Shown piece by piece: positions 35,935 to 45,203 of a stretch of 64,000 nt of DNA. Position 1 is the first letter of the stretch, and every line of letters begins with the position of its first letter. Source of the DNA: Serratia sp. Ag1 (GTDB lineage: Bacteria > Pseudomonadota > Gammaproteobacteria > Enterobacterales > Enterobacteriaceae); the NCBI RefSeq assembly GCF_000743355.1, contig NZ_JQEI01000021.1, forward strand, positions 35,772 through 99,771, given 5' to 3'. The position numbers were made by a program, and so were the translations under genes. The notes below the pieces were generated by a model. The model ran no database searches, was not told the DNA's origin, and was given only the letters and a program-made list of their open reading frames with translations.

Positions 35935-36177
35935 ATGATCAATAACACATTGAAAATCGGCGGTCATATCGCTGTGATCAGCTTTGACTCGGAGATCGAA
36001 ATGTTTCGGGGCGAGTTTATCGGGCTAAATGGCGGGGCAGATTTTTACGCTGACAGCGTGGAAGAACTCAAAAAAGGAGGGGCTACCTCACTGGAGATCT
36101 TCCTGGATGAGTGCAAGAAAGACGGTATTGCGCCGTATAAAACCTACAGCGGCAAAGCGGCGGTCATTAAACGCTGA
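35935..36177 (+). CDS. HicB-like antitoxin domain, truncated
   Basis: This 80-residue protein has the HicB N-terminal pattern: GGHIAVISFDSEIEMFRGEF, then GGADFYADSVEELKKGG and DGIAPYKTYSGK. The usual C-terminal DNA-binding part is absent. In the same frame after two stops, TRLEIARTDAG (from about 36190) resembles that missing part. No HicA toxin is visible. It is probably a decaying gene. Confidence 0.55.
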   Translation: MINNTLKIGGHIAVISFDSEIEMFRGEFIGLNGGADFYADSVEELKKGGATSLEIFLDECKKDGIAPYKTYSGKAAVIKR

Positions 36178-36370
36178 ACTGGTTAGTACGAAACTCGCCT
36201 GGAGATCGCTCGCACTGACGCTGGTCATCAGGGTATTGTCGTTAACGCTGGTAAGAACTCACCAACTCATCATTGGTAAAACGAGGGATATCACTTCGCT
36301 TTTTCATGGACAAATTGACGTGTAAAGGGTTAATCTTTATAAAAATGCCATTCTTTTATAAAGGTAAGTT

Positions 36371-36658
36371 ATGAGTCAGGTTGTTAGAGATATCCTTGAT
36401 GCAACAAATGTCGCAGTTGAATCCTTAAAAGAGCTTAGTGTTAAAGCTAAAGACATAACTGTTGAGGAAGCTGTATTTAATGGTGCAAACATCGAAGTGA
36501 CTCTAAGTTACACGGAGGATAGTCTCCCTGAAGGAACGAAAGGGTCTGTTCAGCTTTTGTCTCTGCTAGGTGAAAGAAGAAAGTGGAGAGTGTTTATTAT
36601 TGATAAGGCTTTAAAAACTTTCAAAGGGTTCAAAGCTTATCATCCGAATAGGAAATAG
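36371..36658 (+). CDS. Unknown protein paired with a PIN-domain gene
   Basis: This 95-residue protein starts after AAAGGTAAGTT. The first 30 residues are helical (RDILDATNVAVESLKELSVK), the rest beta-rich and ending in a basic tail. Four bases separate it from the PIN gene. Its size and position fit an antitoxin or partner, but I recognise no family. AT-rich. Confidence 0.6.
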   Translation: MSQVVRDILDATNVAVESLKELSVKAKDITVEEAVFNGANIEVTLSYTEDSLPEGTKGSVQLLSLLGERRKWRVFIIDKALKTFKGFKAYHPNRK

Positions 36659-36662
36659 CGTC

Positions 36663-37130
36663 GTGAAAGTATCCCCTTTGATTGATACGAACCTATTACT
36701 ACTTTTTGTAATAGGGTCGGTGGATAATGGAAATTTCATAGAGGCGTCAAAGAGGTTAAATGATTTTTCCTATTATGATTATAAGCTGCTGGTTGACTTT
36801 ATTGAGAAAACCCCAAATTTTGCCACTACCCCTTATATTTTAACTGAGGTTTCCAATCTCATTGATTTGCATGACGTTGCTGCTGATGAAGCCTTTAAAG
36901 CGCTACGGTTAGTCTCTCAGATGGCAGAGGTGATAGATGTTTCGCCCCAAGAAGATACAAATCATGATAAGTTCTTTCGTTATGGTTTGACGGATGTCAA
37001 TATATTGAAAATTGCATTAACTAGGCCAATTTTAACCAATGATGAACGATTGTCCAGTTTTGCTTATTCTATTTGCCCTGAAAACAATATTATTCCATGG
37101 TATCTTCTAAAATGTAATCAACCCAATTGA
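36663..37130 (+). CDS. PIN-domain ribonuclease-like protein
   Basis: This 155-residue protein starts at a GTG at 36663. D8 in LIDTNLLLLFV, the E in ILTEVSNLIDL and the acidic pair in GLTDVNILKIA and ILTNDERLSS are the four-acid pattern of PIN nucleases. Such proteins are often the toxin of type II toxin-antitoxin pairs and cut RNA. It follows the 95-residue gene with a 4-base gap, so the two form one unit placed between cos and gene Q. Confidence 0.65.
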   Translation: MKVSPLIDTNLLLLFVIGSVDNGNFIEASKRLNDFSYYDYKLLVDFIEKTPNFATTPYILTEVSNLIDLHDVAADEAFKALRLVSQMAEVIDVSPQEDTNHDKFFRYGLTDVNILKIALTRPILTNDERLSSFAYSICPENNIIPWYLLKCNQPN

Positions 37131-37458
37131 GCTATTTAGTTCCGTGTAAAATTACGCAACCATGCCAAAAGATAAGCAATGACTTACTTAGTTTATGGTG
37201 GCATATTTAATTTGACACTTAACCATTTGAAAGGAATAAAAATGGGTTTATTACGTAAACATGTGCGTAAGTGTTAATGTCCAGGAAAACTGGGCCAGTC
37301 ACTTTTAGGACTTCCTATAATCCAGTGAATTCAATGTCCGCTCAAAGCCGACGGTCCGATTTGATTGTATGCTGCCCAAAACTGTCAGGTTAAGTCTCAG
37401 CTTATACAGCTTAATGAAGGCGTTGATCTGGTTATCGAAAAACACGCTTAATCTTGCG
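37131..37458. other. Gap between the PIN gene and gene Q, no gene seen
   Basis: The first part is AT-rich. An AAAGGAATAAAAATG start at 37229-37243 leads only to an 11-codon frame. A short frame ending VDLVIEKHA (stop near 37450) may be the end of a lost gene. The right end is the Q terminator. Confidence 0.4.
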
Positions 37459-37486
37459 CAAAATAAAGCCGCCAGTGATGGCGGCT
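37459..37486 (-). terminator. Terminator of the Q-P late operon
   Basis: On the minus strand AGCCGCC atcact GGCGGCT is followed by TTTATTTT, seven bases past the Q stop. Confidence 0.8.
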
Positions 37487-37492
37487 ATGGGG

Positions 37493-38524
37493 TTACTCGT
37501 CGTCATTCTCCAGACTGTATTTTTTAAAGCGGATCACCTCAAGGCCAAGCCAGTCATTAACCTCTTTGATGCGCTCTTGCAGCGGCGTTAACTCATTGCG
37601 CACAAACACCTTAGCGGCTTTTTCCACGTCACCCACCGACCCGACATTCTCCGGCTTGCCTCCCATCATCTGATAAGGGATGCGGTGCGCGTCCAGCAGG
37701 TCAGCAGCACTCACCTTTTTGATATTGAAAAAATCGTCTTTGGTGGCGACTTCACTGAGCGGCACGATTTTTATGCCGTCGGGCTTGCCGTTCGGCGCGT
37801 AGAAAAACAGATTCTTGAAGTTCCCCAACCCCTTGGAGTTACTCATTGCCTGGCGCAGGGCGTCTACATCGGTGGTGCTCTGTGCGGCGTCGGTCACATA
37901 CATGATGTAACCGGCGTGCGCGCCGTTCTGGTAATACTTGCGGCGGAACAGGGTAGCGGATTCATTCAGCCACGCCGAGTTAAGCGCGCTCAGGTATTCC
38001 GGCATCCCATACAGCTCTTGGTTAATATCCGGCTCCAGCAGGTGAAACACGCTGTCCGGGGCGAAACTGTGCGGCTCGACAAAGGATTGCACAAACCAGT
38101 ACACCCCGCGCTCCACGCCGCGCCGGGTGTATTTGGCCGGGGAGGTGGTGAGCTTCAGCAGTTTGCCGGTGACGCTCAGGCGCTTTTCCAGAAAGGCGTT
38201 ACCGAACACCAGATAATCCAGCACAAACCGGCTGAAATCCTGCTGGGAAAGTAGCGGGTGCGGGATGTATGTGCTTGCCAATACGTTACGTTTTACGTAA
38301 ATCGGCGAGCTGTGATGAACGGCGGCGCGCAGGCTTTTCGCCAGTCCGGTGAAGCTGACCGGCGGCTCTATCCATCTGCCGTTACCAATGCACTCGGTGT
38401 AATCCAGAATATCGCGGCGATCTAACACCGCTGACGGTTCGCCAAAGGTGAATGCCTGTGTGGTCTGCACCGGTTGTGCTGCTGCCGCTGTGGCTTGCGT
38501 CTTGCGGCGGTTGCGTTTACTCAT
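37493..38524 (-). CDS. Q: Portal protein Q
   Basis: This 343-residue protein is homologous to P2 Q (344), the dodecameric portal through which DNA enters the capsid. Family segments are DYLVFGNAFLEKRLS, GMPEYLSALNSAWLNE and SKGLGNFKNLFFYAPNG. It reads leftward after P, with overlapping stop and start. Confidence 0.95.
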   Translation of the reverse strand: MSKRNRRKTQATAAAAQPVQTTQAFTFGEPSAVLDRRDILDYTECIGNGRWIEPPVSFTGLAKSLRAAVHHSSPIYVKRNVLASTYIPHPLLSQQDFSRFVLDYLVFGNAFLEKRLSVTGKLLKLTTSPAKYTRRGVERGVYWFVQSFVEPHSFAPDSVFHLLEPDINQELYGMPEYLSALNSAWLNESATLFRRKYYQNGAHAGYIMYVTDAAQSTTDVDALRQAMSNSKGLGNFKNLFFYAPNGKPDGIKIVPLSEVATKDDFFNIKKVSAADLLDAHRIPYQMMGGKPENVGSVGDVEKAAKVFVRNELTPLQERIKEVNDWLGLEVIRFKKYSLENDDE

Positions 38525-40293
38525 GGGTTAAACTCCAGAATGGATTTTGCAGGCTGGCCGTTGGCGGCGGTGAGGGGTTCGTTTAACAGCGCGTGCATCG
38601 CTGCCCATGCCACGTCGGCGTGGCTGGCTTCCTCGCTGCGGCTGGCTTCATAGGTGGCGCTGCGCCCGCTGGCAGTCATGGTTTTGCGGATAGCCATAAA
38701 CGACTTGGTGATGTCGGTGTGGGCGATGTCGTACTCCAGGCGGCCACTGCTAATCGTGTCTTTGGCTTTCAGCACCATGGCGGTTTTGACCTCCGGGCTG
38801 TAGCGAATTTCCCGCGCTGCCGGGTAGAACGCGCGTACCAGTTGGAAAACGCCTTGCCCGATGCCGGTGGCGTCAATGCCGATATAGTCCACGCGGTATT
38901 TTTTCGTCAGCGCCTCGATAGCCTCGGCCTGCGCGGCAAAGTCCATGCCTTTCCACTGGTGGTGCTCCAGGATGCGGAATTTACCGCCCGCCACCATCGG
39001 CGGGGCCAGCACCACACACCCGGCACTGTCGCCGGTGTGTGACGGGTCATAACCCACCCACACCGGGCGGTCACCAAAGGGGCGGGCCGCATAGGGGTTA
39101 ACGTCCGTCCACTCTTCCAGGCTGTCGACCATGCAGACCTGCAATTCTTCGAACGGAAACACCGAGGCTTTATCGTCCACGAATTCGCACATAAACAGAT
39201 TGCGGAAATCGTCGGCGCTGTTTTCACGTTTCAGCGTATCCAGGTCAAACAAATCACAGCCACCGGCGAGCGCGTCCTCAATGGTGACAATCTGCCGCCA
39301 CTGGCCGTCACCGCACAGTTTTCCGGCAGCGAGTGCGCTGTGGCTGATGTCGATGTCCACATGCTCTTTGGTGCTCTTGCGGCCCTTGTTGAACAGTTCG
39401 CCCGACCAGAACGGAAAGGCACCGTGTCCGAGTGTGGACGGGGTCGAGAAGTAGGTCGAACGCAGGTGTTTCTGCGAGGCCATGCCGGAGGCGACTTTAC
39501 GCAGCTTTTGAAAGTTCGGTATCCAAAAGATTTCATCGACCAACAGGTCGCCGTTATGGCTCTGCGCGGTGTTGGAGTTGGTGCCGAGGAAAATCAGTTT
39601 TGCGCCGTTATTGCCGAGCACAATCGGGTCGCCGGTCAGTTCCACGTCAACCAACCGCGCAAACTGGATGATGTATTCCCGGAACACATACGCCTGTGTC
39701 TTGCTGGCGGATAAAAAGATTTGGTTATGGCCGGTTTTCAGGGCGCGCAGCAGCGACTCGCGCGAGAAATAAAACGTTGCGCCAATCTGGCGCGATTTCA
39801 GGATGTTGCGGATACGGTGCGCGAGTCCGGCTTGATGCCAGCCGAGCTGGTAGGCGAATGACTCGTCGTAAAACACCGCTTCCAGCTTCTCGATAGCTTC
39901 TTCGCTGAAATAGTTCTTTTTCGGCTTCTTGCGTTCGCCCTTGTTGCGGTTGGCAACATTGGGATTCAGGTCGACCTCATTGCCGGTCGCCATGTAACGG
40001 TTGACGCGTGCCAGTCGCTCAATCTGGCGGCCTAACAGGTCGATTTCTTTGTAGTCGCTGCCCTCTTTTTTGCCCTTCAAGATGAGCTGAATAATCCGCG
40101 CCTCCAGGCTGCTTTCCACACGGGAAATCGGCGCGATGGCGTCCCATTTCTCGCGCTGTTTCCAGCTCTGCACGGTCGGGGCTTTCTGGTTGAGCATCTC
40201 CGCAATCTGCTTGATGGAAAAGCCTTGCCAGTAGAGCAACGACGCCTGTCGGCGCGGGTCGCTCAGGAGTGTGGTGTCGGTCTGAATGTGCAT
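38521..40293 (-). CDS. P: Terminase ATPase subunit P
   Basis: The product is 590 residues from the ATG at 40293, identical in length to P2 P; GAGGG lies seven bases upstream. An N-terminal helix-turn-helix (YWQGFSIKQIAEMLNQKAPT) precedes the ATPase motor and nuclease domain (VGYDPSHTGDSAG and YIGIDATGIGQGVF). It powers packaging from cos together with M. Confidence 0.95.
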   Translation of the reverse strand: MHIQTDTTLLSDPRRQASLLYWQGFSIKQIAEMLNQKAPTVQSWKQREKWDAIAPISRVESSLEARIIQLILKGKKEGSDYKEIDLLGRQIERLARVNRYMATGNEVDLNPNVANRNKGERKKPKKNYFSEEAIEKLEAVFYDESFAYQLGWHQAGLAHRIRNILKSRQIGATFYFSRESLLRALKTGHNQIFLSASKTQAYVFREYIIQFARLVDVELTGDPIVLGNNGAKLIFLGTNSNTAQSHNGDLLVDEIFWIPNFQKLRKVASGMASQKHLRSTYFSTPSTLGHGAFPFWSGELFNKGRKSTKEHVDIDISHSALAAGKLCGDGQWRQIVTIEDALAGGCDLFDLDTLKRENSADDFRNLFMCEFVDDKASVFPFEELQVCMVDSLEEWTDVNPYAARPFGDRPVWVGYDPSHTGDSAGCVVLAPPMVAGGKFRILEHHQWKGMDFAAQAEAIEALTKKYRVDYIGIDATGIGQGVFQLVRAFYPAAREIRYSPEVKTAMVLKAKDTISSGRLEYDIAHTDITKSFMAIRKTMTASGRSATYEASRSEEASHADVAWAAMHALLNEPLTAANGQPAKSILEFNP

Positions 40294-40459
40294 GTTGTGC
40301 CCTCGTGTCTGTCTTGAGGGCAAGGCTACGCAAGCCGTCGCCGTGGTGCGCTAAGGGGGTGTTGTGCCAAGGGTAGTCCGTCGGCCATCGCTGGCCGCGC
40401 AGGGGGATGACCGGGAAACTACCCCCGACCCAACTTCCTCCCACTCAGGACAATGGCCC
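40294..40459. promoter_or_regulatory. Divergent late promoter region of P-Q and O-N-M-L
   Basis: This 166-base gap must hold the Ogr-activated promoters of both late operons, as in P2. GTTGTGCC occurs twice in it (near 40295 and 40360). I could not fix exact Ogr boxes. Confidence 0.5.
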
Positions 40460-41305
40460 ATGGCAAAAAAAGTTTCGAAATGGTTCCGCATCGGTGTCGA
40501 GGGTGACACCTGTGACGGGCGTGTGATTGACGGTAACGACATCCAACAGATGGCCGAGAGTTTTGACCCGCGCGTTTTCGGCTGTCGTATCAATCTGGAG
40601 CACCTGAAAGGGATTTTGCCGGACAGCGTGTTTAAACGTTATGGCGACGTCGTCGAGTTGAAGGCCGAGAAAATCGAAGATGATTCCGTCCTCAACGGCA
40701 AGTGGGCGCTGTTTGCCAAAATGGCCCCGATTGACGAGTTGGTCGCGATGGTGAAAGGCGGCCAGAAGGTTTACACCTCCATGGAAATCCGCCCGAATTT
40801 CGCCAATAGCGGCAAATGCTACCTCGTCGGCTTGGCGGTCACCGATGACCCGGCCAGCCTCGGCACCGAATACCTTGAATTCTGCGCCCGCGCCAAAACC
40901 AACCCCCTCGCAGGCCGCAAGGCACACCCTGATGACCTGTTTTCTGTGGCCACCCTGGCCGAACTGGAATTCGAAGAGGTGCCCGATACCCTGCTGACCA
41001 GCCTCTCCGACAAGGTGAAAAGCCTGTTCAGCCGCAAGCAGGCCAGCGATGACGCCCGTTTCACCGATGTGCATGAGGCGGTCACCGCCGTGGTGGAGCA
41101 GGTGCAGGCCAATGGCGAGAGCGCCGAGCAGCGCTTCTCTCGGCTTGAGCAGGAAATCACCGGGCTGAAAGAGCGCGTAGCGGCGGGGCAGCAGGACATT
41201 ACCGCGCTGAAAGCCACCCTCGACAGCACCGAGAGCTTTAGCCAGTCGCGACGCCCACCGGCCACCGGCGGCGACGGTGGGGAAAGCCTGCTGACCAACT
41301 GCTGA
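40460..41305 (+). CDS. O: Capsid scaffold and maturation protease O
   Basis: From the ATG at 40460 the product is 281 residues (P2 O 284). Its N-terminal half is the serine protease (RINLEHLKGILPDS contains the conserved His; KVYTSMEIRPNF the Ser) and its C-terminal half the scaffold, a coiled coil (RFSRLEQEITGLKERVAAGQ). It processes the capsid proteins and cleaves itself. Confidence 0.93.
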   Translation: MAKKVSKWFRIGVEGDTCDGRVIDGNDIQQMAESFDPRVFGCRINLEHLKGILPDSVFKRYGDVVELKAEKIEDDSVLNGKWALFAKMAPIDELVAMVKGGQKVYTSMEIRPNFANSGKCYLVGLAVTDDPASLGTEYLEFCARAKTNPLAGRKAHPDDLFSVATLAELEFEEVPDTLLTSLSDKVKSLFSRKQASDDARFTDVHEAVTAVVEQVQANGESAEQRFSRLEQEITGLKERVAAGQQDITALKATLDSTESFSQSRRPPATGGDGGESLLTNC

Positions 41306-41369
41306 TAAACCTGACCGGGGTGCGGTGCGCCCCGGCGTAAACCCGAATTGACCGCAACAGGATACCCTG

Positions 41370-42515
41370 ATGAAAAAAGAGACCCGCTTTAAATTTAACG
41401 CCTATCTGCAACAGGTTGCCAAGCTCAACGGCATTGAGGTCGGCGACATTGGCAACAAGTTCAGCGTGGAGCCGTCGGTCACGCAAACCTTGATGAACAC
41501 CGTGCAAGAAAGCTCGGATTTTCTCACCCGCATCAACATGACGCCGGTGCATGAGCTGAAAGGGGAAAAGGTGGGTGTAGGCGTCAATGGCTCCATTGCC
41601 AGCACCACGGACACCGACGGCGGCAAAGAGCGTCAGACCGCCGATTTCACCGCGCTGGAGAGCAAGGGCTATGAATGCCAGCAGATGAACTTCGATTTCC
41701 ACCTGCGCTATAAGCAGCTCGACCTCTGGGCGCGTTACCAGGATTTCCAGTTGCGCATCCGCAACGCCATCGTGAAGCGTCAATCGCTGGATTTCATCAT
41801 GGCCGGGTTCAATGGCATCACGCGTGCGGCCACCTCTGACCGTAGCAAAAACCCGCTCTTGCAGGACGTGGCGGTCGGCTGGCTGCAAAAGTACCGTAAT
41901 GAAGCGCCTACCCGCGTCATGAGCAAGGTTGTCGGTGAAGAGGGTGAGGTGATTTCTAACGTCATCCGCATCGGCAAGGGTGGGGATTACGCTAACCTCG
42001 ACGCCCTGGTGATGGATGCGACCAACAACCTGATTGCGCCATGGCATCAAGAGTCACCGGATTTGGTGGTGATTTGTGGCCGCAAGCTGCTGGCCGACAA
42101 GTATTTCCCGATTGTGAATCAGGAGCAGCCCAACACCGAGGCGATGGCCGCCGACGTGATTGTCAGCCAGAAGCGCATCGGTAACCTGCCTGCCGTGCGC
42201 GTGCCGTTCTTCCCGGCCAACGCCATCATGGTCACCAGTCTGGAAAACCTCTCCATCTACTTTATGGATGAGAGCCACCGCCGCCACATGGAGGAGAACG
42301 CCAAGCGTGACCGCGTGGAGAACTACGAGTCGATGAACATCGACTATGTGGTCGAGGATTACGCCTTCGGTTGCCTGATTGAAAACATCGCGCTGCTGCC
42401 ATCGGCCTCAACCTCTGGACAGGATGCGGTCAAGGCGCTGGCGGGGGCGTTGATGAAAGAAATGCAGACGGCGGCGGATGCGCCAGCACCAACCCAAAAC
42501 GACGGCGAGGCATAA
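41370..42515 (+). CDS. N: Major capsid protein N
   Basis: This 381-residue protein is homologous to P2 N (357). It begins RFKFNAYLQQVAKLNG and keeps the conserved ESSDFLTRINMTPV region cut by O, and EEDYAFG-like ends (VVEDYAFGCLIENI). The extra length is a C-terminal tail rich in Ala and Pro. It forms the T=7 shell. Confidence 0.95.
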   Translation: MKKETRFKFNAYLQQVAKLNGIEVGDIGNKFSVEPSVTQTLMNTVQESSDFLTRINMTPVHELKGEKVGVGVNGSIASTTDTDGGKERQTADFTALESKGYECQQMNFDFHLRYKQLDLWARYQDFQLRIRNAIVKRQSLDFIMAGFNGITRAATSDRSKNPLLQDVAVGWLQKYRNEAPTRVMSKVVGEEGEVISNVIRIGKGGDYANLDALVMDATNNLIAPWHQESPDLVVICGRKLLADKYFPIVNQEQPNTEAMAADVIVSQKRIGNLPAVRVPFFPANAIMVTSLENLSIYFMDESHRRHMEENAKRDRVENYESMNIDYVVEDYAFGCLIENIALLPSASTSGQDAVKALAGALMKEMQTAADAPAPTQNDGEA

Positions 42516-42518
42516 ACC

Positions 42519-43262
42519 ATGACGAGTCCCGCACAGCGACACATGTTGCGGGTCTCGGCCATGGAGGCCGCGCAGCGGGAAGATAACCCGCTGCGCTATG
42601 CCACCGGCTACGAGCAGATGCTCGTCAAACTGGCCGCAGACCGCACCAAGCTGAAACAGATTTATTCCAAAGAGATTAAGGCCGAGCACAAGCGCGCCAT
42701 GCTCCCGGCCTATGCGCCGTGGGTGGCCGGTGTGCTGACCGATGGGCGCGGCGCACAGGATGACATCCTGATGACCGTCATGCAGTGGCGGCTGGACGCC
42801 GATGATATTCCAGGCGCGCTGGTGATTGCCCGCTATGCCTTGCAGCACCGGCTGGTCACCCCGAACAACAAGCGCCCGACGCCGTATTTGCTGGCCGAGG
42901 ATGTCGCCCTGGCTGCCGAACGCTGCCGCAAGGCCGGGAAACCGGTGGCTATCAGCGACCTGTTGGACACCCTGGCATTGGTGGCGAATGAGGATATGCC
43001 CGACGAGGTGCGCGCCAAGCTGCACAAGGTTATCGGCCTGATGCTGAGTGAGGCGGGTGATTTTGCGCAGGCGCGGGAGCACCTCAACGAAGCCATGAGA
43101 CGCGACGCGCATGCGGGCGTGAAGAAAGACATTCAACGCTGCGAGAGCGCCCTCAAGCCCAAACCGGCTCCCGTTGCCAAACGAACAACCTCGCGCCCGC
43201 GCAAGGCCACCGCAACAGCGGCCAAGCGCGGACGCCCACCCAAGGCGAGAACCGCCGGTTAA
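42519..43262 (+). CDS. M: Terminase endonuclease subunit M
   Basis: This 247-residue protein has the length of P2 M. SPAQRHMLRVSAMEAAQRED at the start and the VMQWRLDADDIPGALVIARY segment identify it. M cuts at cos with P. The C-terminal tail is lysine- and arginine-rich. Confidence 0.93.
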   Translation: MTSPAQRHMLRVSAMEAAQREDNPLRYATGYEQMLVKLAADRTKLKQIYSKEIKAEHKRAMLPAYAPWVAGVLTDGRGAQDDILMTVMQWRLDADDIPGALVIARYALQHRLVTPNNKRPTPYLLAEDVALAAERCRKAGKPVAISDLLDTLALVANEDMPDEVRAKLHKVIGLMLSEAGDFAQAREHLNEAMRRDAHAGVKKDIQRCESALKPKPAPVAKRTTSRPRKATATAAKRGRPPKARTAG

Positions 43263-43354
43263 CCGAACGCGCCCCGCGCTGGGCGGCACGATGGTCGCGA
43301 TAGCCTCCGGGCTTATCAACGCCATCGTCCACCGCCCCCTATTTTGAGGTTGTC

Positions 43355-43858
43355 ATGACAACAGTGATTTTGCATAACCCGGCCCCGTCGGATGGGCTGA
43401 CGGCCATCATTCCGCCACCGGATGAGCGGGAGCCGGTGATTAAAAACACCTTCTTTTTTCCCGACGTTGACCCGAAGCACATTCGTGAGTTGATGCGCAT
43501 GGAGCAAACGGTCACGGCGCAGCGCCTGCGCCGGGCCATTCAGAGCGGTATCGCCGAGACCAATGCCGAGCTGTATCTCTACCGCGAGCAGCAGATGGCC
43601 GCCGGGTTCAAACAGTTGGCTGACGTCCCCGCCGAGGTTATCGACGGGGAGAGTGAGAAGTGTTTTCACTACCTGAGCGCGGTCTGCGCCATGGCGACCG
43701 CTGTGCTGTACGAGCGTTACCGAGGGGCGGATGCGAGCGCCAAGGGCGATAAAAAGGCCGACGCCGTTGAGGTGTCGATTGATGAACATTGGCGGGATAT
43801 GCGCTGGTCTGTCGCCCGGCTGCAAGGTAAATCGCGCTGCATTGTCGGGCAAATCTGA
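43355..43858 (+). CDS. L: Head completion protein L
   Basis: This 167-residue protein matches P2 L (169). It has IKNTFFFPDVDPKHIRELMR and the SIDEHWRDMRWSVARLQGKS end. It seals filled heads before tail joining. The stop overlaps the X start. Confidence 0.92.
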   Translation: MTTVILHNPAPSDGLTAIIPPPDEREPVIKNTFFFPDVDPKHIRELMRMEQTVTAQRLRRAIQSGIAETNAELYLYREQQMAAGFKQLADVPAEVIDGESEKCFHYLSAVCAMATAVLYERYRGADASAKGDKKADAVEVSIDEHWRDMRWSVARLQGKSRCIVGQI

Positions 43859-44061
43859 TGAACGTGATTGCGCAGCAGGGCGACACCCTTGACGCACTGT
43901 GCTACCGGCACACGGGCCGCACGGCGGGCGTGGTCGAGGCGGTGCTGTTGGCGAATCCGGGGCTGGCCGATAAAGGGGCCATCCTGCCGCATGGCACGCC
44001 TGTCGTGCTGCCGGTCATTGATACGGCCCCGGTGTCTGAAACTGTTCAGCTATGGGATTAA
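43858..44061 (+). CDS. X: Tail protein X
   Basis: This 67-residue LysM-like protein has the same length as P2 X. Key segments are QGDTLDALCYRHTG and NPGLADKGAILPHGTPVVLP. It is needed for tail formation. It overlaps L by one base. Confidence 0.92.
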   Translation: MNVIAQQGDTLDALCYRHTGRTAGVVEAVLLANPGLADKGAILPHGTPVVLPVIDTAPVSETVQLWD

Positions 44062-44063
44062 GC

Positions 44064-44273
44064 ATGGAGAAAATCACATCATACCTGGCCTACGCCGTGG
44101 CGGTCGGGCTGGCCTGGGTAGGCAAGTACTCGGCGCAGGATATCGCGTTGAGTATTGGGGCGGCGGTGGGGGTCGGCACCTTCGCCGTCAATTGGTACTA
44201 CCGCCGCAAAAGCTATCTGTTGCTCAAGCGTGCCGGGGTGCAGCGGGAGGTGATTGATGTCCTCAATCGTTAA
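44064..44273 (+). CDS. Holin, HP1-like rather than P2 Y-like
   Basis: The product from the ATG at 44064 has 69 residues. Two membrane segments (about 5-20 and 25-43) and the GTFAVNWYYRRKSYL motif match the HP1-type holin family; P2 Y is longer (93) and different. It makes the membrane lesion that starts lysis. It overlaps the lysozyme start. Confidence 0.8.
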   Translation: MEKITSYLAYAVAVGLAWVGKYSAQDIALSIGAAVGVGTFAVNWYYRRKSYLLLKRAGVQREVIDVLNR

Positions 44274-44766
44274 GCGTTGCAGCATCGCCGCTGTGCTGGC
44301 GCTGGCGGCATTGATGCCCGACTTTCGCCTGCTGCACACCTCGGCGGCGGGGCTGGCGCTGATTGCCGACCTGGAAGGGTGCCGCCTGCGTCCCTACCAG
44401 TGCAGCGCCGGGGTGTGGACGTCGGGCATCGGCCACACGGCGGGCGTGGTGCCAACGCGTGACATCACCGAGCGCGAGGCGGCGGCCAACCTTGTCAGCG
44501 ACGTGCTCAACGTCGAGCGGCGTATCGGGGGCTGTGTGTCGGTGGTGATGCCGCAATCGGTCTATGACGCGCTGGTGAGTCTGGCCTTTAACGTCGGCAC
44601 CGGCGCGGTGTGTCGGTCAACCATGGTGACCTACATCGAGCGCCGTCAGTGGTGGCAGGCGTGTGACCAGCTTTCGCGCTGGATATACGTCAACGGCGTG
44701 AAGTCTCAGGGGCTGATAAACCGCCGCGTGAGAGAAAACGCGCATTGTTTGAAGGGGGTGCCATGA
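44257..44766 (+). CDS. K: Endolysin (GH24 lysozyme) with signal-anchor-like N-terminus
   Basis: The product from the ATG at 44257 (GGGAGG upstream) is 169 residues. The GH24 site is seen in DLEGCRLRPYQ (catalytic Glu) and GVWTSGIGHTAG. The N-terminus (KRCSIAAVLALAALMPDF) is a weakly hydrophobic segment like the SAR domains that export lysozymes through the Sec system. It is in the position of P2 K. SAR export is inferred. Confidence 0.88.
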   Translation: MSSIVKRCSIAAVLALAALMPDFRLLHTSAAGLALIADLEGCRLRPYQCSAGVWTSGIGHTAGVVPTRDITEREAAANLVSDVLNVERRIGGCVSVVMPQSVYDALVSLAFNVGTGAVCRSTMVTYIERRQWWQACDQLSRWIYVNGVKSQGLINRRVRENAHCLKGVP

Positions 44767-45203
44767 AAATCCTGATGACCTTGCTGGTGCTGGCCGGGGT
44801 GGCTGTGCTGTGGCTGGCGCGGGATAACCGCGACCTGACCCAATCCCTGACCGACGCCACCCAGACTGTCAGTCAGCAGAAAAAAGACCTGCAAACCGCC
44901 AGTGCCACGCTCACTGCCATGCAGGCCAACGCACGGCGCAATGAGGGGGCGCAGGTGCTTTTACGCCAGCAGCGAGACGCTGCCGAGGCACTGGCAACCC
45001 GCCGCCATCAAACCATCACGAGGTTACTCCATGAAAACGACGCGCTGCGCCAGTGGTATCACTCTCCTTTGCCTGACGATATTGTCCGGCTGCACCGACG
45101 CCCCGCCTTTGCCACCCCCGACGATTATCTACGCTGGTTGTCCGAGGGTCAGCAGTTGCCCGATACCGGCAAGCCAACCGACCACCAACGGGGAACTGAG
45201 TAA
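44763..45203 (+). CDS. lysB: LysB-like inner-membrane spanin
   Basis: The product is 146 residues from the ATG at 44763, overlapping K by 4 bases. One membrane segment (ILMTLLVLAGVAVLWLA) precedes a long coiled coil (about 25-95). It fuses inner and outer membranes with LysC at lysis. P2 lysA, which normally stands before lysB, is absent. Confidence 0.85.
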   Translation: MKILMTLLVLAGVAVLWLARDNRDLTQSLTDATQTVSQQKKDLQTASATLTAMQANARRNEGAQVLLRQQRDAAEALATRRHQTITRLLHENDALRQWYHSPLPDDIVRLHRRPAFATPDDYLRWLSEGQQLPDTGKPTDHQRGTE

